Assembly (NCBI GenBank): GCA_905221615.1
Contig: CAJNDT010002868.1
Span: forward strand, 62,001-126,000
Source of the DNA: Symbiodinium sp. CCMP2592
Taxonomy: Eukaryota > Sar > Dinophyceae > Suessiales > Symbiodiniaceae
Length of the DNA stretch: 64,000 nucleotides
Direction of reading: 5' to 3'
Shown here: positions 18,481 to 30,526 of the stretch, one piece after another
How positions within the stretch are numbered: position 1 is the first letter of the stretch
Layout of the letters: each line of letters starts with the position of its first letter
Translations under genes and position numbers: made by a program
Notes under the pieces: model-generated
Seen by the model: the letters and a program-made list of their open reading frames with translations, nothing else
Told to the model about the DNA's origin: nothing
Database searches by the model: none

Positions 18481-20885
18481 TCACTTCCTCGGGTACTTTG
18501 CATCGAAGCATTTCCCTGCCTCGTGATGGGCTTCTTTGGCTTTCCCACGAGCTGCCGCCAGCAATGTGGGATCATTCTTTTGGTCGCCTTTCGGCTTGTG
18601 CACATCGAAGGCCTTTCTGTATGCACTTGTCACGGCCCGGTGTCGCAGCACAGATCGTGATGGCTGCTCCACCCCATCATTCCTCTCGCCCTTGCCGTCC
18701 TTCTTCTCCTCGTCCTCGTATTCATCGTTGGCACGACCATCCTCCTCCAGGATGGGGTCATCCTCGAAGCCATCGGCCTCCTCCTCGGGAGACTCCTCGC
18801 ACCAGGACTCGTCCCACCACCACCACTCGTGGCTGCCATGGGAAGCCTGCTCATCGTTTGCCTGCTGATCATCCACAGCCTTGCACGAATTTTCTATGTT
18901 AAACAAGAATGGGGCTTCAGTCTATAATAATGTGGATGATGATGTAGGAAAAGACTAAGGGTTTAGGGGTTTAGGGGGTTATCTTTTTGGAGGTATGTCG
19001 TTGTTGTTGTTGTTGCCGAACATGCAAGAAAGTGCAAAACCCAATCAGGAATGCTGTTGCGGGTCCTAGAAATACAGATACAAGCTTCTGGGTTTTAGAT
19101 ATGAAGATAGTCGAGGTTGTGGCTTTTCATATTGTTTCTCAAATACTCAACTTGAGTAGTGGATTCCGCAGCAAAACAAACATGACTCTGAAACTCAGCT
19201 CAAAGAACCCCGCTGCTGTCCTCCGCGATCTGTCGCTGCTTCTTCATCGGCTGTTTTGGCTTGTTGCCCGCCAATGTCCCATCATCGAAAATAGTGCTCT
19301 TGCCCCTCTTCAGGATGCCAGCCGGCCTTTTTTTCGGTGCCTCCTTCGGCTCGTCGGGATGCTTGCCTTTCTTGGCCTTCGTCGGCTTCTCGCTTGAACC
19401 CTTGGTTTCTTTTGCACTCGGCTTCTTCTTCACGGCTTGGTTGTAGGTCTTCCTCAAAGTAGCCTTCTCATCCTCATTGGCGGGCCTCGTCTTGCTTCGA
19501 ATCCGTCGAAGCAAATCCTCCTCAGAGGCATCCATGAGCACAGGCTTCTTGTTCTTGGCCGCCGAAGCCGACGATGGAGTCGACTTCTTGGTCCCTGTTC
19601 GCTCGTTGGCCCCAGCCTTCTCCAAATAATATTTGCAAAAGAAGTAAGGCTTGTTGTATTTGGCTCCGATGGACCATCGGTTTCTATTCTTATACACTCG
19701 AGGCACGAAAGCAAGAAAGGATACACCATCGTAGCATCCCTCGTGGTACTACCATGCAACAACTCGCGACTTTGTATTCGCTCTTGGCATCTGTGCACTC
19801 TAGGAATTGTTTTTTTGCAGGGATGACTCGAAGCTTTACCACGACGAAAAGGAGCACGAACAACCACAATAAAAAATCATCGTCATCATCATCGTCATCA
19901 TCCTCTAGGGTCTTGTTCGGGTATTATTGTTATTTCCAGCTCGAAACCCACACCTGCTTGTCCACGGTGTTCTTCTTCATCTTCGCCTTCTTCTTCTCGG
20001 TCTTCTCGGCTGCCGGCTCCTCCTCAAAAATCTCCTGGATAGTTGGGCCTGCAGCAGTTGATGAGGCAGCTTCCGCCGAAGACGCCTCTCTCAGCACCCT
20101 GTGCTCGCTACCCCGCCCCTTAGTAGCACCACCAAAAATCCTGAGCCCTGGCACCACGAAGCCATCGGAGCTCGCATCATCGTCTGCATTCTTCTCGTCC
20201 TCGTCGTGCTCCTCAGAAGACGACCGAATCGGATGGGCACCCAAAATCTGGTCCAGCATCTGCATCGGATTATCCGTCTCTGGCTCCTCGGTGGGGGGCG
20301 ACTCGTCGGCCTGAGCAGCAACAGTAGTAGTAGTAGTACCACCAGCAGCCGCACTCGTTGTTTCGCCGCCGCTGCTGCCAAACGAATTCTGGGTGCTCAT
20401 AGCCGGCTCCACATCTTTCATCATAGCCAAGAGCTTGCCTCGTTTTTCGGGGATGGCTTATTCTTCAGTATACCAAACAAAAGTAAACGGTTGCAATAGG
20501 AATCCCGAAACGGAAAAGCGCCGATTAAAAGCCAAATCGCTGATGACTCTCATCTCGCTGTCGCTGAACCTGCGGTGGGCACGATCAAGAAGTCCACGGT
20601 CACATTTCAATGACCTCAAATGGGATAGGCCCATACGGATGTTCTCGGACACGGAATCGATGAGGGCGGAGTCCTCCAGCTTCGTAGCATTAATCGAACT
20701 TTTCGCATGGCAGGCCTCCAAAGCAAGCTTGACTTTCGATTTGTGCAAAATACCGTTGGTTGCTTTGGCAAGAATCCCACTGTACAATCGGTCCAATCGT
20801 ACAATCCATGAAACTGGTGCTGCCGACTTCCAGCTCACATTCACTGGTGGTGCCACCAACTTGTGTAGGTGACGGGACTGCATCG
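18481..20885 (-). CDS. Multi-exon cargo gene, truncated at the contig end (copy A)
   Basis: Four coding blocks in transcription order are about 20885-20458, 20430-19930, 19706-19200 and 18906-18481. The first block lacks its start because the contig ends at 20885; copy B (36418) supplies it. The blocks encode, in turn, a globular helical region, a Ser/Thr/Glu-rich disordered region, a Lys-rich region (KKPSAKETKG and KKRPAGILKRG), and a strongly acidic region ending in YRKAFDVHKPKG. See the copy B entry for detail. Exact splice sites are not resolved. Confidence 0.5.
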
Positions 20886-20985
20886 NNNNNNNNNNNNNNN
20901 NNNNNNNNNNNNNNNNNNNNNNNNNNNNNNNNNNNNNNNNNNNNNNNNNNNNNNNNNNNNNNNNNNNNNNNNNNNNNNNNNNNNN
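20886..20985. other. Assembly gap of exactly 100 N
   Basis: A gap of exactly 100 Ns is a common placeholder for unknown size. The flanks are the two ends of a nearly identical 15.3 kb segment, so the contigs may truly overlap and the gap may not exist. Confidence 0.99.
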
Positions 20986-21596
20986 TCAAAGCCACCTATA
21001 TGACTCTAACATGCGCGACGGGAAATTCGCACGCCGAGAACGTAACTTGGTGAAGTTGGCACCAACATGTCTCGATACACATGAGCTGGTATGTACAAGA
21101 AGGCTTCAATCAAGAACCGTGGCAAACTCGTAATCGCATCAGAAACTTGATATGTCGCAATGTCAGAGTACGACACTGCACTGACAGGCACAGGAAAGAC
21201 TCACTGCATCGTGGAAGAAGATGTGTAAAATTGAAGGTAGCAGAGTCATTGGACAGTCCATGGTAATTGTGTGCTTGAAAACATCGTCCCATCCCATGTA
21301 TCAACCATCGCTGCCACTGGATGTGCTGCTGGCTTCGGCAAGAATCGGGATTGTCACATCTCTGTGTGCTGACATGCACACTGCTACGTACCATAAGAAA
21401 AGAGAATATGCAGAATCGGGGCGCATCCTCCATCCAAACATCACGAAACTGGCAAAGGGTCATGGTCTATCGAGTGGTGGAGCATACTTCTTGAGCACAT
21501 GCAGCAGAATTGTCTGAAAACATGCAGGCCACCCAATGCCAAGAGAGTGAGAGACATACGATGCGAGTGCACGAAGCGAACCTAAGACAGACTTTT

Positions 21597-22682
21597 TTAT
21601 GCGTCCAATGACATGTCACTCAGACATTGCTCGTCGGAATCGTCGGCATCACGATCAGAGAAAGAAACAACAAAGGAAGAGCAAGAAGACCCAGGAAAGG
21701 AGGAGCAAGACCAAGACCGCAGAGAGGAGGAGCCGGAGGGAACAGAGGACACAGGGAAAAGACCAAAAGAAACCGACGAAGACACGAGGGAGGCAACAGA
21801 GGAGGCAGGAGAAAGAGACAACAGCGGAGGACGAGCAGACGGACGAGGAGGAACAGACAGAAGAGGAAGAGAGGAAGAAGGAGAAGGAGCCGACGAAGAC
21901 AAGGAACGACCAGGCGAGGAGAAGGGAAAGGCAGACAAGGACAAAAGAGGAGAAGAAAAGAGAGGACCAGAGGGAGCAGACAAGGAAAGAGAGGAACGTA
22001 CAGGAACACGAAGACCAAGAAAAAGCGCAAGGGAAAGACATGAGGCATGGGGTGAAACGGGAACATGTTGCTTGACACAGAAAAGAACCATCATGATGCG
22101 AGTTCCAGTGAAAGGCATGGTGGCATGAATCACATTTCCATCAAAGCAGCAAGGTTGTCTGACATCCAAGAGTCTGCCTTTCAAGTGAGCACCATGCGAT
22201 GCAACATTGCAATTGAAATCATCAACTGTATATGTAAAGCGACCTCGGTCATCCACGACAAATAATTCTCCACCTGTCCAATCTCCAATGGCCCAGCCAA
22301 TACTTGGGCCATGGTTGTTTGAATCTTTGTGTGGGATAGTCCGGACATTGCGATTGATCTGTATACTGGTAACTGCCAAATCCGAGAATTGGGGAGTATA
22401 ATGTAGCATTCGGACAATCAACTTAGTAAGGCCAGGGAACCGGAATGTGTTCTTTGTAAACTGCAGTCTTCCTCGAGACTGCACGCCAGAATACAAGCCA
22501 AGCAATATCTGATCTGCATGTGCTTGGTCTGCAGATCGCACCTTCTTTCGACTGTAACTCAACCACATCCGTCGAGGAATACCATCAAGAATACGGAATA
22601 GATAGGCAGCCAACTCATCCAATGACTGAAAATTGAAACCATCCGCATCTACATCAAAAGGGCTACGCTCTATGGTCGTCAT
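21597..22682 (-). CDS. 2OG-Fe(II) dioxygenase-like protein (copy B)
   Basis: The protein is identical to copy A at 6157-7242: HKD at 118-120, His186, Arg195, with a Ser/Pro-rich tail. No amino-acid difference was noticed. Confidence 0.8.
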   Translation of the reverse strand: MTTIERSPFDVDADGFNFQSLDELAAYLFRILDGIPRRMWLSYSRKKVRSADQAHADQILLGLYSGVQSRGRLQFTKNTFRFPGLTKLIVRMLHYTPQFSDLAVTSIQINRNVRTIPHKDSNNHGPSIGWAIGDWTGGELFVVDDRGRFTYTVDDFNCNVASHGAHLKGRLLDVRQPCCFDGNVIHATMPFTGTRIMMVLFCVKQHVPVSPHASCLSLALFLGLRVPVRSSLSLSAPSGPLFSSPLLSLSAFPFSSPGRSLSSSAPSPSSSLPLLSVPPRPSARPPLLSLSPASSVASLVSSSVSFGLFPVSSVPSGSSSLRSWSCSSFPGSSCSSFVVSFSDRDADDSDEQCLSDMSLDA

Positions 22683-22918
22683 GTTGACATGGGACTGAGC
22701 AAAAGTTCGGCACTCAAGACGAAATGATGCACAGGTCGCTGCAATGCATTAGCAACTTGAGACTGCAAACCCTAGCATCCGGACTGTTTAGTTTTCAAGC
22801 GTACGGTCCACGGCGGAGTGCAACACTCAGAATGTGGGCAAGCGATTGATCTTATTCACTCTGTAGCCGGAAGAAAACAAGCGAAGACATCCGGGGGTGA
22901 GGAGGCAACAGCGGTCAC

Positions 22919-24569
22919 TTATGCATCAGATGTCCAAAAGACAGCAGTGCCGACTAAGACACTCCGACTGGAACGAAACATCCAACGACCATCCTGGCTG
23001 TGAATCAAATCGCCGAAATGTCCGAATGTTTGATCGGAGGCGTTAACAGCCTTGAAATGATTGTGTTGCCTCACAAAGGTCCAACCTAGCGCCGCACATG
23101 TGCGAGAATCAACTTGCTTTCCTCCGAAGCGGCGAGCCCCCAACATCGAATTTCTCATAGCGATCAAGTGCTCCGGCTGGGATCCGTCAAGCTTTGGAAG
23201 CCGAATAGCAGGTTTCGGCCAAGACATGCGGCCATAAAAGCCGGTAGATGGGACCCATGTGCGGTCCGCCCTGTCGAAGAATGATGGTCTCACAACTTCC
23301 TGATTGATGATCGAGGCCAAATCCTGAGGGACTGTGTTGTGAACAAAGGGCACAGCGAAACAGGTGGCAGGATCATCCGGAAGCCTCGTTGTTGAAATAA
23401 GGAAAACTCCCTGCGGAGCTTCATGTGAACCATCATCAGCAAGGCCCGTGTCCGGGTCCGTGTTTCCCGGGAACAACCAATAAGATCCACGGCCGGCCTG
23501 GAGATCTTCTCGAACAAACGGACGAAGGCGAGACACGGATGATAGAATACGGGCGAGGCTCTGAATTTGCTTTTTGGCATCCGGGCCCATAGCAAAGTAA
23601 TCCTGGGCATCCGACCATGAGTAGTTGGCATGATGGTCGGCTCCTGCCAAAATGGTGGCTATCCATCTCTCCTGGAGATCAAAGGGTCCAGTCGGAAGGA
23701 CTGGAACAACAATTTCAGCCGCACTTTTGATACGATTGACGTCCTTCATGATCGCAGTCCGGTAATGTAACAACACCCGTTCAATTTCAGACCAATGCTT
23801 CTTCTTTTCTTTTTCGGAGGTGGTGGGATCGAAATTCCACACATTCATTCCTGCAACAGTCCGAATGGTATAGAACTGGGGCCACATCGAGTGTTGAACA
23901 TCAGGCCTGTCCAACTTTGTAGGCTCCAGAAATTGGACCCAGATCGGTGGTCCTGAAGAGGGCTGAACACAAACCCATTCAGTCGAGGGAGCTGGAAGCT
24001 CCGGTCCATCCGGGACTGCATACTTGTCAAGGCTGGCGTCAACAATAGCAAGCTGAGCAGAAGATGACGGCTTGTCTTCAATAGGTAGGCGTTCATCACC
24101 GGCCAGCTGACGACGCTTTCTTGGGAGAGGCGGGCACGGCTTCAAAACCGGGCTCCTTGAACGATCGTCCCGATTATTGCCAAACAACCGAACAGAGGTC
24201 AGGCTTTCAATAACCCGATTTGCCATACCTTCGTCATGAATCTGAATAGACTGGGCCGAAGATCCACTACCTTCAGTGAGAGTCAGAAAAGGCGACGGGG
24301 GAGGAGCTCGGGGAACCGCGGCATCCACATGTACTTGAGGGAGCGAAGGAGTCGAAGAAGAAGGAAGCAGGTGGAGCAGGAAGAGCGCGGCGGCCTCCGG
24401 AAGCGCTTCCGGTCGGCTGTGCCCATTCTGGAAGTGTGTCTGGCGGTGCAAGGGCTCGGTTCACCTCTTGTGCAACCCTCTTTCGAATATACATGTCCAC
24501 GGAGCCACTTACAGGGCCAGGAGGGCCCGAGGACTTCGGGAACAAATTGAGACTGTCTTCCGCGGACAT
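22919..24569 (-). CDS. Large unknown retroelement ORF (copy B)
   Basis: Same layout as copy A, including the same break between the frame starting at 24569 and the frame starting at 24451. One Thr/Ala change (LLHYRTA against LLHYRTT) is visible. That both contigs share the frame break argues against a base-calling error. Confidence 0.55.
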
Positions 24570-24706
24570 TGTCGAGTTTACAGGAAGCTACAGAATATAC
24601 AAGGCACAAAAGCTCTCGAGCAAAGGATACATGGCAAGCAACCAGCTCAATGGCACATGGACTGAGACACTGTGCAAGCGCGGGCAACAACGAAGGCAAA
24701 GTCTGT

Positions 24707-25619
24707 TTAAACTGCAGTCGGGCGAGCGCGAAGATTGTTAAACTGTAGCCTAACACGTTTCAGAATGGGGTACATCATCAACGGATCGAATCCCTGTCGT
24801 ACATAGGACTGTAGAAGCTGATCAAGATCGGCCTCACGTTGCTCCAACGGCCAAGAGGCACGTGCAATCAAGTGAGCTCTGGATCGAAAGCTGCTTAACA
24901 GTGTCCGTGTGTTGGCGGCAGAGTTGGGGTGTAAGAACTTCCAGGTCTCAACAGGTTGGACATACTGTACTCGTAGTTCCTGTACATCCACATGAAAACC
25001 CCAGAAAAGATCTCCATCCTCATACTCAAGTACGATGGGCGGTATGTATACATCCTGGTGCAGAAACGCTTGCACAGCAGCATAGTTGGCCTGGCGATCA
25101 AGAATCAAGCTCATCCGATTGTCCACGTATCGAACCACAAGGCCGAAGGTTGGCAAGCGAGAAGACTCTAACAAACATTTTCCAAAGTACATGTGCTCGT
25201 ATAGGCTTACCACGGCATGGCAAGCTGCCGGAGAGAAATGGCTTCCCATCGGTGCACCTCGGATTTGTTGAATGGCCTGCTGACCCACCATGAATAGATT
25301 GAACTTGAAAGACACTTGTACAGCTTCCAGAAATAGGTCCATTGGGACGGCAACTCGTTTGTCATTCAACAGGCAATGCCGACCACGGATAGTTTTCATA
25401 ACCGACATGTTGTTTTCCAAGTCCACAGTCACCACAACGCCTTTCAAGGAATGATCAAGATCCGCATCCGAGACGTCGTAGAAACGACAAAGCAATATGC
25501 GAAAGGTAATCATGAACCGCTCCCTTGGAATGCTCACGAAAAAACCTGACAAGTCTTGATTGTGCATGGCAAGCTTCTGTCTGTCTTGATCAGAGCTGTG
25601 ACATCGCTTCTCAAAGAAA
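24707..25619 (-). CDS. Reverse transcriptase, palm and thumb half (copy B)
   Basis: Protein identical to copy A. In contig B this half, the intact transposon and the GIY-YIG/fingers half at 41553-43489 are all in one contig, so the disrupted pol gene is directly supported here. Confidence 0.9.
25617..25619. other. Target-site duplication AAA, left (copy B)
   Basis: Matches AAA at 41550-41552. The pre-insertion site reads tcaaagAAAgcgtgt on the plus strand, which is continuous RT coding sequence on the minus strand. Confidence 0.8.
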
Positions 25620-25651
25620 CCCCTAAGACTATCCTAGACTGTTTTTTGCCG
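25620..25651 (+). repeat. Left terminal inverted repeat (copy B)
   Basis: Same 32 bp as 10180-10211; pairs with 41518-41549. Confidence 0.85.
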
Positions 25652-25656
25652 CGAGC

Positions 25657-25996
25657 CGAAAAACTAACTATATAGTTAAATTTTTTTTGTCTACACTATA
25701 TCTTATTTTTTTTGTCTATAGTTAGTTTTCGTAGGTTGTGAACGAGAGACATAAACTAACTATTATAGACAAAAATCTGTCTATAGTTAGTTTTTGTCGG
25801 CGCCACCATAAACTAACTATTATAGTTAGTTTTTTCCCCCCGGAAACTAACTATAGTTAGTTTCTGGCCGGCGGAAAGTTCGACCAAACTTCGGGTTCCC
25901 GGCACAAACACCCCACAGCAAACTTCGACCAAACTTCGGGTTGCCCAAGAGCAAACTTCGACCAAACTTCGGGCAAACTTCGGGTTGCATTTTCCA
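25657..25996. repeat. Subterminal motif cluster, left end (copy B)
   Basis: AACTAACTATAGTTAGTT palindromes followed by caaacttcgaccaaacttcg repeats, as in copy A. Confidence 0.7.
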
Positions 25997-26031
25997 GGAT
26001 TTGTTTGATCTTATTATTAACTTGACAGGCA

Positions 26032-26780
26032 ATTCTTCAGATGTTTCTGGCGAGCTGCGATCATTCTCAAGGTTTTCTTTTTGTCTGATCTTAGACCCTA
26101 AACCCCTCAGCCCTAAACCCTAAACGAAAGGTAATTCTTCAGATGTTTCTGGTGTGCTGCGATCATTCGGTTTCTTTTTGTCTGATCTTAGCAGGAAAGG
26201 TAATTCTTCAGATCTTTCTGGTGTGCTGCGATCATTCTCAAGGTTTTTTTGTCTCATCTTAGCAGGAAAGGTAATTCTTCAGATCTTTCTGGTGTTGTGC
26301 TGCGATCATTCTCAAGGTTTTTTGTCTGATCTTAGCAGGAAAAGTAATTCTTCAAATCTTTCTGGTGTGCTGCGATCCTTCTCAAGGTCTCTTTTTGTCT
26401 GATCTTAGCAGCTGGAAGAAAGGTAATTCTTCAGATTTTTCTGGTGTGCTGCAATCCTTCTCAAAGTTTCTTTTTTTGTCTGATCTTACCGGGACAAGTA
26501 ATTCTTCAGATCGTTCTGGTGTGCTGCGATCCTTCCCTAGGTTTCTTTTTGTCTGGTCTTAGCAGGAAGAAAGGTAATTCTTCAGATCTTTCTGGTGTGC
26601 TGCGATCATTCTCAAGGTTTCTTTTTTTGTCTGCTGATTTTAGCAGGGAAGATAACTCTTCAGATCTTTCTGGTGTGCTGCGATCCTTCTCAAGGTTTCT
26701 TTTTGTCTGATCTTACTACCAGGAAGAAAGGGAATTCTTCAGATTTTTCTGGGGTGTGTTGCGATCACTTTTGTTACCAT
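26032..26780. repeat. Tandem array, ~70-75 bp unit (copy B)
   Basis: Same array as 10592-11340 with one G/A change in a unit near 26355. Confidence 0.85.
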
Positions 26781-26944
26781 TTTTTCAACAGGAAAGCCAG
26801 TCCACAGCAACACAACGATTCTTCCTCAAGAAACGAGAGTCCGAGTAGCTGTGCTTCGGTCGGCCATGCAAAGTTTTCACTCCAAGTATCCCTCAGCGAA
26901 GTAGTAGTACCGTCATATTACAGCTTCTTCTTCACGAAGGGCTA

Positions 26945-27105
26945 GAAGAGGGCTGCTTCGAGTGAGGAGGGCTACAAGAGGGCTACTTCGAGTGAGGAGG
27001 GTTGCAAGAGGGTTGCTGAGAGGGCTGCTTCGAGTGAGGAGGGCTACAAGAGGGCTACTTCGAGTGAGGAGGGTTGCAAGAGGGTTGCTGAGAGGGCAGC
27101 AAAAA
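26945..27105. repeat. Tandem GAGGGCTACTTCGAGTGAGG repeat (copy B)
   Basis: Same as 11505-11665. Confidence 0.8.
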
Positions 27106-27371
27106 AAAGTACTGTTGAAGAAAGCAACCAGGAGAGGATGTGCTGGTGTTGTTGTCGTTGGAGTTGTTGTTGGCTGTTCCAACCCCAACAATCGCTAGCA
27201 CTCGACTTCACAAACCCTGGCGAAAGCCACAACCTTAGGATAAATCCCAAAGCCCCAACCCTACAATGCTTTCTACAGATCCTTCCAGTGTTCTTCTTTT
27301 TGCTCCGATCAAGCCTCGTGCTCACGAAAATGCCTTAGGCATTCGTCCTCTGATCTCGCCAGAAGAATGCC

Positions 27372-29751
27372 TTAGGCATTCGTCCTTTGATCTCGCCAGA
27401 TCATGCTCAGGGCCAACCGGTAACGTCTGAGCATCTTGTTGACAGCATAAGGCCCAACATTCCCCTTCAGGGACATGGAAGCGAGTCGCTGCACCTTCTG
27501 TTGGAGGTCCTCGCCGACAAATGCCCATACCTCAAGGTTTCACTTCCACGTGTTTTAGCACACGTTCTTATTGTAATTATGCTTGAAAAAGGTGACAATG
27601 CTTGTTATTATGATGCTCGTCTGCCGACAAGGGACGGTTCTGGGATTTAAGACAGATGCGAGCAGACAGGCATGCTGTAGCTGGTGTGCTTTCGAAGTTA
27701 GAGTGAAGTACAGTTTGCCGTGCTCTGCAAAGTGCCTCGCAAGATCACTCTGAAGTACCAGCATATCGGAGCATGCTTGATTAAGCTCATCAGCATCCTC
27801 GTCCTCCATCGAAGTCTGGCCCTTCGTCTCCGTCAGCTTCCTTTCCATGAAAACGTTACTTTTCAAGAGAAGTGTGATCTTCTTGTGAAGCTCAAGCTCA
27901 TTACTGCAATATGTTGTCCATAGTGCCAACAGCACCTCCCCAAAATATCGCAGTTCGCCTGCTTTTCCTCGGAGCTTTGGCCCACCGGTTTTTCGTACGA
28001 ACATGGTTAAACGGCTCATCGATCTGAACCTCACAGCTGTTTGATGCATCCGATAATACTCGCGAATGAATCGCCAACAGGCTGCTAAGTTGTCTTCTGG
28101 ACTTCCTTCATTCATGACCTCGAAGACAAGGAAAGACATCACAGATCCGAATTGGACGGCATCCGTCCCCAAGAACTTACAGTGCATGTAGTCTGCACAA
28201 ATGTTGCATGCAGACACACCAGGAATCGAAAATATAGGGTTGCGGCTTCGTCCAGCCCAAGCATGCCAGGCATCTGGTCGCCACATCGTTCCTCGCCATG
28301 CAGCCCCAACCTGAAAGTTGCTCCAAGTCGTAAGTCCACTCAATGTCGTCCGGCACATGCTGCACGGCATGCTCTTGTTGTTGTAGTTTGGTAGCTGCAG
28401 AAACTGTGTAAAATAATCTAAATCGCCAATCAGCGACCAAACCACTCCAAAAAACCCACCAGCTAGTGGTGTTCCAGCTCGCTCGAGTTGGATCGAGCCT
28501 TCGGGAAACCTCATGTCGCGACTGCTTTGAACTTCAAAATGAAGGCAGAGCGAGAGAGCGAGAGAGAGAGAGAGAGAGAGAGTGGTTGAGAATACTATAA
28601 ATATTCACATGACGAAAACCTCTAGTTGGGATCAGGCAAGGTGGCAGGGCGATTATCAATAAGACTGAAGGAACAAATCAAACATACGAATTTTGTCTTC
28701 TGTGCCTGTTGCCCTTGTGGTCGGTCAACGGCCATAGCCCAGACCAGAGAGCAGTAAATGACCATGCCAAAATCTTCCAGAGGTTTCGCATAGTGGCATA
28801 CGGGCCATTCTTAACATCGGTTTTCTCTACCAGTCCCATCGACCAGAACTGTGTCGACTTCGTTTCAGTCTTGCCCAGCAAGCTTGCCCATGACACGTTG
28901 ACGAGCTTCTTGGACCACTGCTTTCCAATCCCAGCGATGGGAACCTCGTCGCCGTGAACCGAAATAGGAATCGCCTTTTTGATGTTGCGATGCAGCAGCG
29001 GGTGATTTTCCCAAGCCGGGTGGGAGTGAGATCGCATGCGATCCCAGAACTTTGTACGTGTACCCTCGTCGCTGGCTACATTGCGAAAGAAAGCCTCATT
29101 CTCATGCTCGAACATTGAAGCGAACAGCTCATGAGGTAACAATACCTCTTGTGTATGTTCACCTGCGGGGTTTGCAAAGTGGAGCTTGGTTTTGTATGTT
29201 TCGGCGACGGCAATATTCGGCTCCACCCGCCTCATAAGGTCGCTGTAGCACTTGTTGCTGAACTTCCCATAGGAGCCTATGCTAGCCAGTTGTGTAATAT
29301 CTCGAAGGCACTGGGAAGTGGATGAGGTCGGCTCCTCACCGTGCTCCTGCAAAGTTGAGTGGATATCTTGCCTTGCGGCTTCAGCAAGGCTCTGTAAAAG
29401 CTGTGGGCTCATATCGCCCCAGCAGAACAACTCCAAAAGCTTCCGGCCCAAACGAGAGTTGGGGCTCACAGCTTTGGTCCTCGTATCTGCATCCGAGGGC
29501 GGCAGCTCCCCACCGCGAGGAACAAAATCATCATCATCATCATCGGTGGTTGCGATGCCCTCCTCATATGAAGCAGGCACATAAGCTCCAGCTGCTCGTA
29601 GTCTTTGCCGAATACCACCTCGGAGTCTTTTCGCTCCTCCTGACGATGCTGCTGCCGGGGATGAATGCCTCTTCTTCTGGTGACCAGAAAAACCCCTGCC
29701 AGCCATCACTCCTACACACCACCTGCCGGTCCTAGGACATTTTCGTGGCAC
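27372..29751 (-). CDS. Tnp2/CACTA-like transposase, three exons (copy B)
   Basis: Exon 1 is 29751-28688, exon 2 28524-27636 and exon 3 27530-27372. Coding sequence and protein match copy A. The only difference seen is two extra bases in the (GA)n tract inside intron 1 (28525-28687), which does not affect the protein. The tract reads as (CT)n on the coding strand, just upstream of the acceptor, and probably serves as its pyrimidine tract. Confidence 0.8.
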
Positions 29752-30526
29752 GTAGTAATCTCATTTGTGCTGTATATAGTCGTAGCAGATAGTAGTCGCA
29801 TGTTTTATCGAATAATAGGACCAATAACTGCTGCAATAAATAACAGTATCACTCGACATCAAGGTCGCTGGGGATGGGGTCTCGTCGGGGATCTTTGTTG
29901 ATGCCTGTTCATTTCGGGATAGGGTTTTGTCGGTGAACTTTTTTTATGGCTACTTTATTAGTGTCGTCAACAAAGCCTGAGCATCGGCAAAGGGCATCTT
30001 CGGAATTGCACTGAGAAGGATCATCCTCGCATATTTATGATACTACCTCTGATTCTCGTTCTGATTATTATGTTTATACACTCCAGGAATCCCTCTTTGT
30101 TTGCATTCTTCTTCTGGATAGTGTAATTTTATGCCTGACACGATTATTATGATAGCTATTCCAATCATAATACTAATCCTGCACTCAAGAACCCCTCTCT
30201 GAATATGAATATATAGAAAGCTTCTTATATAGTAGTTGTTGGTGAAGTTTTCGCCATAATAAGCTTCGGCACTGTCTCTGTTCGCGCTTTTTTTTGTCCA
30301 ACTCACGAAAGCACGAGTGCGAGATCAGAGAAAGCCCAAAATCGTCATGGACGACCCCCCCCCTTGTGCAGCTAGCTGTCAAATAATAATTGGTTGCCCC
30401 AGGAGCCCCGACCCAATAAATCTAAACCCATTATAAGTCCTGTGTAAGGCTTTGAAAACAAGCCGGAAGTAGCCAGCACTCCAGAGAATCATCCACGACA
30501 CGGCTCGACATACGAAGATCGCGATC

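Larger units (their letters stand above)
5546..20885. repeat. 15.3 kb duplicated segment, copy A (end of contig A)
   Basis: It is almost identical to 20986-36327 in the same orientation; it ends exactly at the N gap and its partner begins exactly after the gap. Differences noticed include 8218 A/G, 8313-8315 TTGTA against TCGCA, 9755 G/A, 9885 C/T, 10915 G/A and 11355 T/G. There are also length changes in a (GA)n tract, poly-T runs and one AAG codon. This pattern fits unmerged contig overlap or two haplotypes better than an old tandem duplication. Confidence 0.95.
10180..20885. mobile_element. CACTA-like DNA transposon, left part only (copy A, cut by contig end)
   Basis: The left TIR (10180-10211) starts with CCCCTAAGACTATC. 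The element continues to the contig end at the N gap, in the middle of an exon of a cargo gene. The complete version is at 25620-41549. Because this copy has no right end it is best seen as the same locus in an overlapping contig. Confidence 0.85.
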